In this document: piece by piece, positions 5,980 through 8,413 of the stretch
Layout: each line of letters begins with the position of its first letter
Position numbering within the stretch: position 1 is the stretch's first letter
Source of the DNA: Candidatus Thorarchaeota archaeon MP8T_1
GTDB taxonomy: Archaea; Asgardarchaeota; Thorarchaeia; Thorarchaeales; Thorarchaeaceae
Length of the DNA stretch: 8,413 nucleotides
Direction of reading: 5' to 3'
Assembly (NCBI GenBank): GCA_002825465.1
Contig: PJER01000088.1
Span: 1-8,413, forward strand
The notes under the pieces: generated by a model
The model's database searches: none
What the model was told of the DNA's origin: nothing
The model's input: only the letters and a program-made list of their open reading frames with translations
Position numbers and translations under genes: made by a program

Positions 5980-6258
5980 TCATCGCATATAATTTCCAAT
6001 CTCTATGGCCTTTAGGCAAAGATACATCAGAACAATAACCAGAACTGCTGCCAGAAAAACCAAAATTAAATGAACTGGCGGAGGAGGTATTGGAAGTGGC
6101 GGAGGCTGAGGTGTTCCGGGCGTTGTAGTGACGGAAATTGCTTCACCTTCTATTTCAAGATAGACCAAATCCAAGTCATCGTTAGTAGGCAAAAGAAAAG
6201 GAAGTAATAGAAGAAAAATCAAACCAAATGAAAGAAAAACAGTGGTCTTTCTTAACAT
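5980..6258 (-). CDS. Two-helix protein with Pro-rich outer stretch
   Basis: About 92 residues from the ATG at 6258. Residues 1-23 are a basic start (MLRKTT) and a strongly hydrophobic segment, a signal anchor or signal peptide. Residues 24-45 are acidic (TNDDLDLVYLEIEGEAIS). Residues 46-60 are Thr/Pro-rich (TTTPGTPQPPPLPIPPPP). A second helix spans about 62-81, and a short charged tail follows. The likely topology is both ends inside with the acidic and Pro-rich stretch outside, or a cleaved signal with a C-terminal anchor. A longer reading from TTG at 6279 is possible, but GGGGGA (6265-6270, minus strand) lies six bases before the ATG and decides for the shorter form. It is probably the first gene of a two-gene operon with 5458-5934, and it is divergent from the SPFH gene. 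Function unknown. Confidence 0.65.
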   Translation of the reverse strand: MLRKTTVFLSFGLIFLLLLPFLLPTNDDLDLVYLEIEGEAISVTTTPGTPQPPPLPIPPPPVHLILVFLAAVLVIVLMYLCLKAIEIGNYMR

Positions 6259-6432
6259 CTGCAATCCCCCAAACTGCAATGACCTCTATTTGGTTACGTA
6301 GCCTTATGACCCTTTTGAATTCCAGCCTGCAAAACCATGGAGCGAAGGCGTGATTGCCAGAAAAAAAGTTACGATAAATCATGAATTGCCCATTTTGACC
6401 GCATAGGGACTCCCAGAACATACCATGTCAAT

Positions 6433-6440
6433 GTTTAAAA
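6433..6440 (+). promoter_or_regulatory. Candidate TATA box for the SPFH gene
   Basis: GTTTAAAA lies about 50 bases upstream of the ATG at 6490, giving a predicted leader near 25 bases. The leader would carry GGGTG about 6 bases before the ATG as a ribosome binding site. Downstream lies a weak inverted repeat (6451-6457 with 6475-6481). Confidence 0.3.
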
Positions 6441-6489
6441 CCTATGACAACTGTTACCAATCAGAACTCGCTTAGTAACGGGTGTTCTT

Positions 6490-7368
6490 ATGGCAGATGC
6501 AATTGAATGGACTAATGCCAGTCCTGATCACATCGTCTGGAGATATCCAGACACACGAATAGATTGGGGTTCGCAACTAATTGTAATGGAAAACCAAGCA
6601 GCCATCTTCTATAGAGATGGACAGGCTCTGGACACTTTCCTTGCGGGCCGCCACAAACTCACCACCAGTAGCATGCCAGGCCTTGTTGGATGGTTGCAGA
6701 AGAAGGTCAAAGGGGATGTCTTTGAGGCTACCTGTATCTTCATTTCACGTTCACAATTTCAAGGCAAGTATGGTGGCAGAGGACAGACAAGCGATCTTGC
6801 TCCCTTGATGTTTCACGGTAACTTTTGGTTCAGGGTTAAAGAACCAAAGATTTTCGTGACTGAGGTCGTTTCGAATCAAAACGCATTCTCCACACAGAAA
6901 GTCAATGACTTCCTGCGCTCTTTCATGAACGAGCGAATCATTGACGAGTTCGCGCACTATGACTTGCAGGCTGTCTTCACACAGCTTGACGAAACCTCAC
7001 TGAAGGTCAAGACACAAGTCCGTATGAACTTTGAGAGAATCGGTCTCGAACTTGTCGATTTGAAGTTCGAAGGTATAGATACTACTGAGAAGTATCGTGA
7101 ACGACTCTTCTTCATGAAGACAGGAGGAGTAAGCGGCGCACAGATGCTAGGCTCGGAGACCGTCAAGGACTCCGCAGAGTCCCTGGGTAAGAGCCCCGGC
7201 GCAGGCTTTGGCGCTGGTATGGGTTTCATGGCTGGTGCGCAAGGCATGATGAGCGGAGGACAACAGGGTGGCGGAGCCGCTCCAGCAGGAGCTAAGTTCT
7301 GTCCGAACTGCGGTACTGCACTCAATGGTGCAAAGTTCTGTCCCAATTGTGGTACAAAGATAGGATAA
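6490..7368 (+). CDS. SPFH-domain protein with C-terminal zinc ribbon (YdjI / virion-core-like)
   Basis: 292 residues. Residues about 8-205 match the SPFH/Band-7 type found in the YdjI 'virion core protein' group. Landmarks are VWRYPDTRIDWGSQLIVMEN, FYRDG, FLAGRHKLTT, the FWFRV strand and a long helix-strand region ending LKFEGIDTT. A Gly/Ala/Met-rich linker (233-267) leads to a ribbon with C271, C274, C284 and C287, made of two near-identical AKFCPNCGT units. The two units are also similar at DNA level (7291-7316 and 7330-7355). Family members usually sit on the inner face of the membrane. Bacillus YdjI works with YdjG/YdjH to recruit PspA, but no PspA is visible here. There is no transmembrane helix, so membrane contact would be peripheral. 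The start is ATG at 6490 with GGGTG just ahead. A terminator follows directly, so it is probably a single-gene transcript. Confidence 0.9.
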   Translation: MADAIEWTNASPDHIVWRYPDTRIDWGSQLIVMENQAAIFYRDGQALDTFLAGRHKLTTSSMPGLVGWLQKKVKGDVFEATCIFISRSQFQGKYGGRGQTSDLAPLMFHGNFWFRVKEPKIFVTEVVSNQNAFSTQKVNDFLRSFMNERIIDEFAHYDLQAVFTQLDETSLKVKTQVRMNFERIGLELVDLKFEGIDTTEKYRERLFFMKTGGVSGAQMLGSETVKDSAESLGKSPGAGFGAGMGFMAGAQGMMSGGQQGGGAAPAGAKFCPNCGTALNGAKFCPNCGTKIG

Positions 7369-7374
7369 AACACT

Positions 7375-7412
7375 GAAGGGTTGGGAACTCCCCAACCTTC
7401 TCATTCTTTTTC
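7375..7412 (+). terminator. Hairpin plus T-tract terminator of the SPFH gene
   Basis: The left arm GAAGGGTTGGG (7375-7385) pairs with CCCAACCTTC (7391-7400) as ten pairs with one bulged G and a five-base AACTC loop. TCATTCTTTTTCT follows. It starts six bases past the SPFH stop codon and is the clearest terminator in the window. Confidence 0.75.
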
Positions 7413-7452
7413 TGTAAATACACTTAGTCATCAATACATCATAGAACATGAA

Positions 7453-7460
7453 GGTTTATT
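7453..7460 (+). promoter_or_regulatory. Candidate TATA box for 7493-8131
   Basis: GGTTTATT followed by CCC lies 33-40 bases before the ATG at 7493. It resembles the TTTTATTCC element upstream of the left-edge gene. The preceding SPFH terminator implies that this gene needs its own promoter. Confidence 0.3.
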
Positions 7461-7492
7461 CCCACTCAGATGAATAGCCATTTGGGGATTGA

Positions 7493-8131
7493 ATGAACTT
7501 TATTGATTTCTTGATCCTAGGAGTAGGATGCATAACATTCTTTGAAGGAGCTCGGCGACTCGACCTCTTAGCCTTAGCAGCGAAACAGAGCGAGAAAATT
7601 ACGAATAAAAGCGAAACCGGAAATCAAGAGAATAGCCTCTCCTATAGAATCCTCTTGAATCCTATGAGTGACACAAATTGGAAACCAGGCATAGGAGCCG
7701 CAATCAACGAAAGACCCTTTGTGATTTTTCTGTTGATCATTCTTGTATTGGCAGCCATTAGTTCGGTGCTAGCATTTGTGCCAAATTACTCAAGGATGTC
7801 TTTTCTTCTTATGGTGCTTGCTTTTTCATTTGCGTTCCATAGCGGCCCTGATACTATCTCTGCCAAGGAACGGTATCTAGAGATTATCGTATCACAGAAT
7901 CCAGGAAAACTGAATGGTCATGATTTGAGAATTCTCACAAAGACTTCCAAGGAGTACCATGACTGGCCTTTGGTGCAACTAGCATTTGGCTTACTCTTTG
8001 CAACAACCATCTTCTTGCCAGATTGGTTCTTTTTCACAGAAGCGGTCTTTCTTCTTCTGATTGGACTTGTATATCTTGGTTGGAAATATTCCATTACAAA
8101 AGGTATCTATGCTTCAGCTCCTGGTATTTGA
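7493..8131 (+). CDS. Multi-helix membrane protein, unknown
   Basis: 212 residues. A short hydrophobic N-terminus (3-18) is followed by a basic and polar stretch (21-73, with KQSEKITNKSETGNQEN). Membrane helices follow near 75-96, 101-117, 160-177 and 181-197. A soluble loop between them (118-158) contains SGPDTISAKERY and a Lys/His-rich stretch, and the tail is short. No motif identifies a transporter or enzyme. The start is ATG at 7493, with GGGGAT (7484-7489) just upstream, unusually close but purine-rich enough to serve. It lies downstream of the SPFH terminator and a candidate TATA box. It converges with the partial gene at 8231-8413, and a hairpin lies between them. Confidence 0.7.
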   Translation: MNFIDFLILGVGCITFFEGARRLDLLALAAKQSEKITNKSETGNQENSLSYRILLNPMSDTNWKPGIGAAINERPFVIFLLIILVLAAISSVLAFVPNYSRMSFLLMVLAFSFAFHSGPDTISAKERYLEIIVSQNPGKLNGHDLRILTKTSKEYHDWPLVQLAFGLLFATTIFLPDWFFFTEAVFLLLIGLVYLGWKYSITKGIYASAPGI

Positions 8132-8207
8132 GCTTCAGGCTTCTATGAAAGAAAACTCCAAGTTCGAAAACTAAACTCAACAAGTCCTTCTTGATTATTT
8201 CCTTTCT

Positions 8208-8229
8208 TTCATTCTGCTCCAAGAATGAA
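8208..8229. terminator. Hairpin between convergent genes
   Basis: TTCATTCT (8208-8215) and AGAATGAA (8222-8229) are perfectly complementary around a six-base loop. The hairpin sits two bases past the stop codon of the right-edge gene and is preceded on the plus strand by a T/C-rich tract. A second inverted repeat of ten bases (8145-8154 with 8203-8212) spans the rest of the gap. The pair may serve termination from both sides. The AT-rich stem makes this tentative. Confidence 0.4.
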
Positions 8230-8230
8230 C

Positions 8231-8413
8231 TTACAATTCTATGCTGGATGATTCACCGTTTAGATTAAGGAGAAGTTTTCGTCTATCGAACCAGTACTGA
8301 ATTATGGCCACCACCATCAATGCATAGCCGCCGATAAGACCAATCGGACATGTCCAACTTACAGTGCAATGGCAGAGATAAATCCAGAAGTAACCATAGG
8401 TAAATCCTCCAAA
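8231..8413 (-). CDS. Partial membrane protein, C-terminus only (runs off right edge)
   Basis: Reading the minus strand from the window edge gives 60 residues and a TAA stop at 8233-8231. It begins FGGFTYGYFWIYLCHC and continues TVSWTCPIG. A clear membrane helix follows (about residues 24-42, IGLIGGYALMVVAIIQYWF), and the tail is polar (DRRKLLLNLNGESSSIEL). The gene's 5' end lies beyond the window. Three Cys and one His cluster just before the helix (C14, H15, C16, C22), which could be a small metal or disulfide site. Helix, basic stop-transfer and polar tail together make a real coding end much more likely than chance. Family not recognised. Confidence 0.6.
   Translation of the reverse strand, partial: FGGFTYGYFWIYLCHCTVSWTCPIGLIGGYALMVVAIIQYWFDRRKLLLNLNGESSSIEL

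Noticed and set aside
6182..6421. 79-codon minus-strand open frame overlapping the Pro-rich membrane protein start
   Set aside because: It overlaps a gene with a good ribosome binding site and clear signal-anchor design. Its own product has no coherent pattern, and the hydrophobic residues at its end come from the overlapping frame.
6957..7373. 138-codon open frame antisense to the SPFH gene
   Set aside because: It lies wholly opposite a well-recognised SPFH-zinc ribbon gene. Its product is a Pro/Ala/Ser-rich mirror of the Gly-rich linker and Cys knuckles. The shorter antisense frame at 7147-7449 is rejected for the same reason.

Overview
The window reads as chromosomal DNA from a prokaryote of moderate to AT-leaning base composition, most likely an archaeon. 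The reasons are AT-rich TATA-like boxes upstream of several starts rather than clear -35/-10 pairs, short or absent leaders, and many small membrane proteins and CxxC zinc ribbons. Asgard or other uncultured archaea would fit, but no marker gene fixes the lineage, and two good hairpin-plus-T-tract terminators are more bacterial in style. I treat 'archaeal' as an inference. There is no tRNA, rRNA, insertion sequence, integrase, CRISPR array or toxin-antitoxin signature. Thirteen genes are supported, two of them cut by the window edges.

Left part (1-1006): a gene fragment running off the left edge (minus), a small soluble zinc-ribbon protein (236-544, minus), and a divergent three-helix membrane protein (686-1006, plus). 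Centre-left (1069-4034): four minus-strand genes. Read in transcription order they are an eight-helix membrane protein (3201-4034) ending in a hairpin terminator, a small acidic helical protein (2765-3067), a four-helix membrane protein with a cytoplasmic zinc ribbon (2037-2693), and a 301-residue protein built from two copies of an unrecognised domain with a C[T/S]G motif (1069-1974).

Centre-right (4282-6258): a plus-strand pair, a small helical protein followed by a metallo-beta-lactamase-fold hydrolase of the RNase Z-like group. This pair converges on a minus-strand pair, a protein with two membrane helices and a Pro-rich outer stretch followed by a four-helix membrane protein. The facing stop codons overlap. 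Right part (6490-8413): an SPFH/YdjI-like protein with a C-terminal zinc ribbon and a strong terminator, a multi-helix membrane protein, and a partial minus-strand membrane protein entering from the right edge.

Only two genes have a recognisable family: the MBL hydrolase and the SPFH protein. Seven of the thirteen are membrane proteins of unknown role. The most interesting signals are three. First, there is an internal duplication in the 301-residue protein. Second, a zinc ribbon is shared by the 102- and 218-residue proteins. Third, the divergent 106- and 102-residue proteins together look like the two halves of the 218-residue protein. A membrane-stress or membrane-organisation theme is possible given the SPFH protein, but nothing here proves a defined system.
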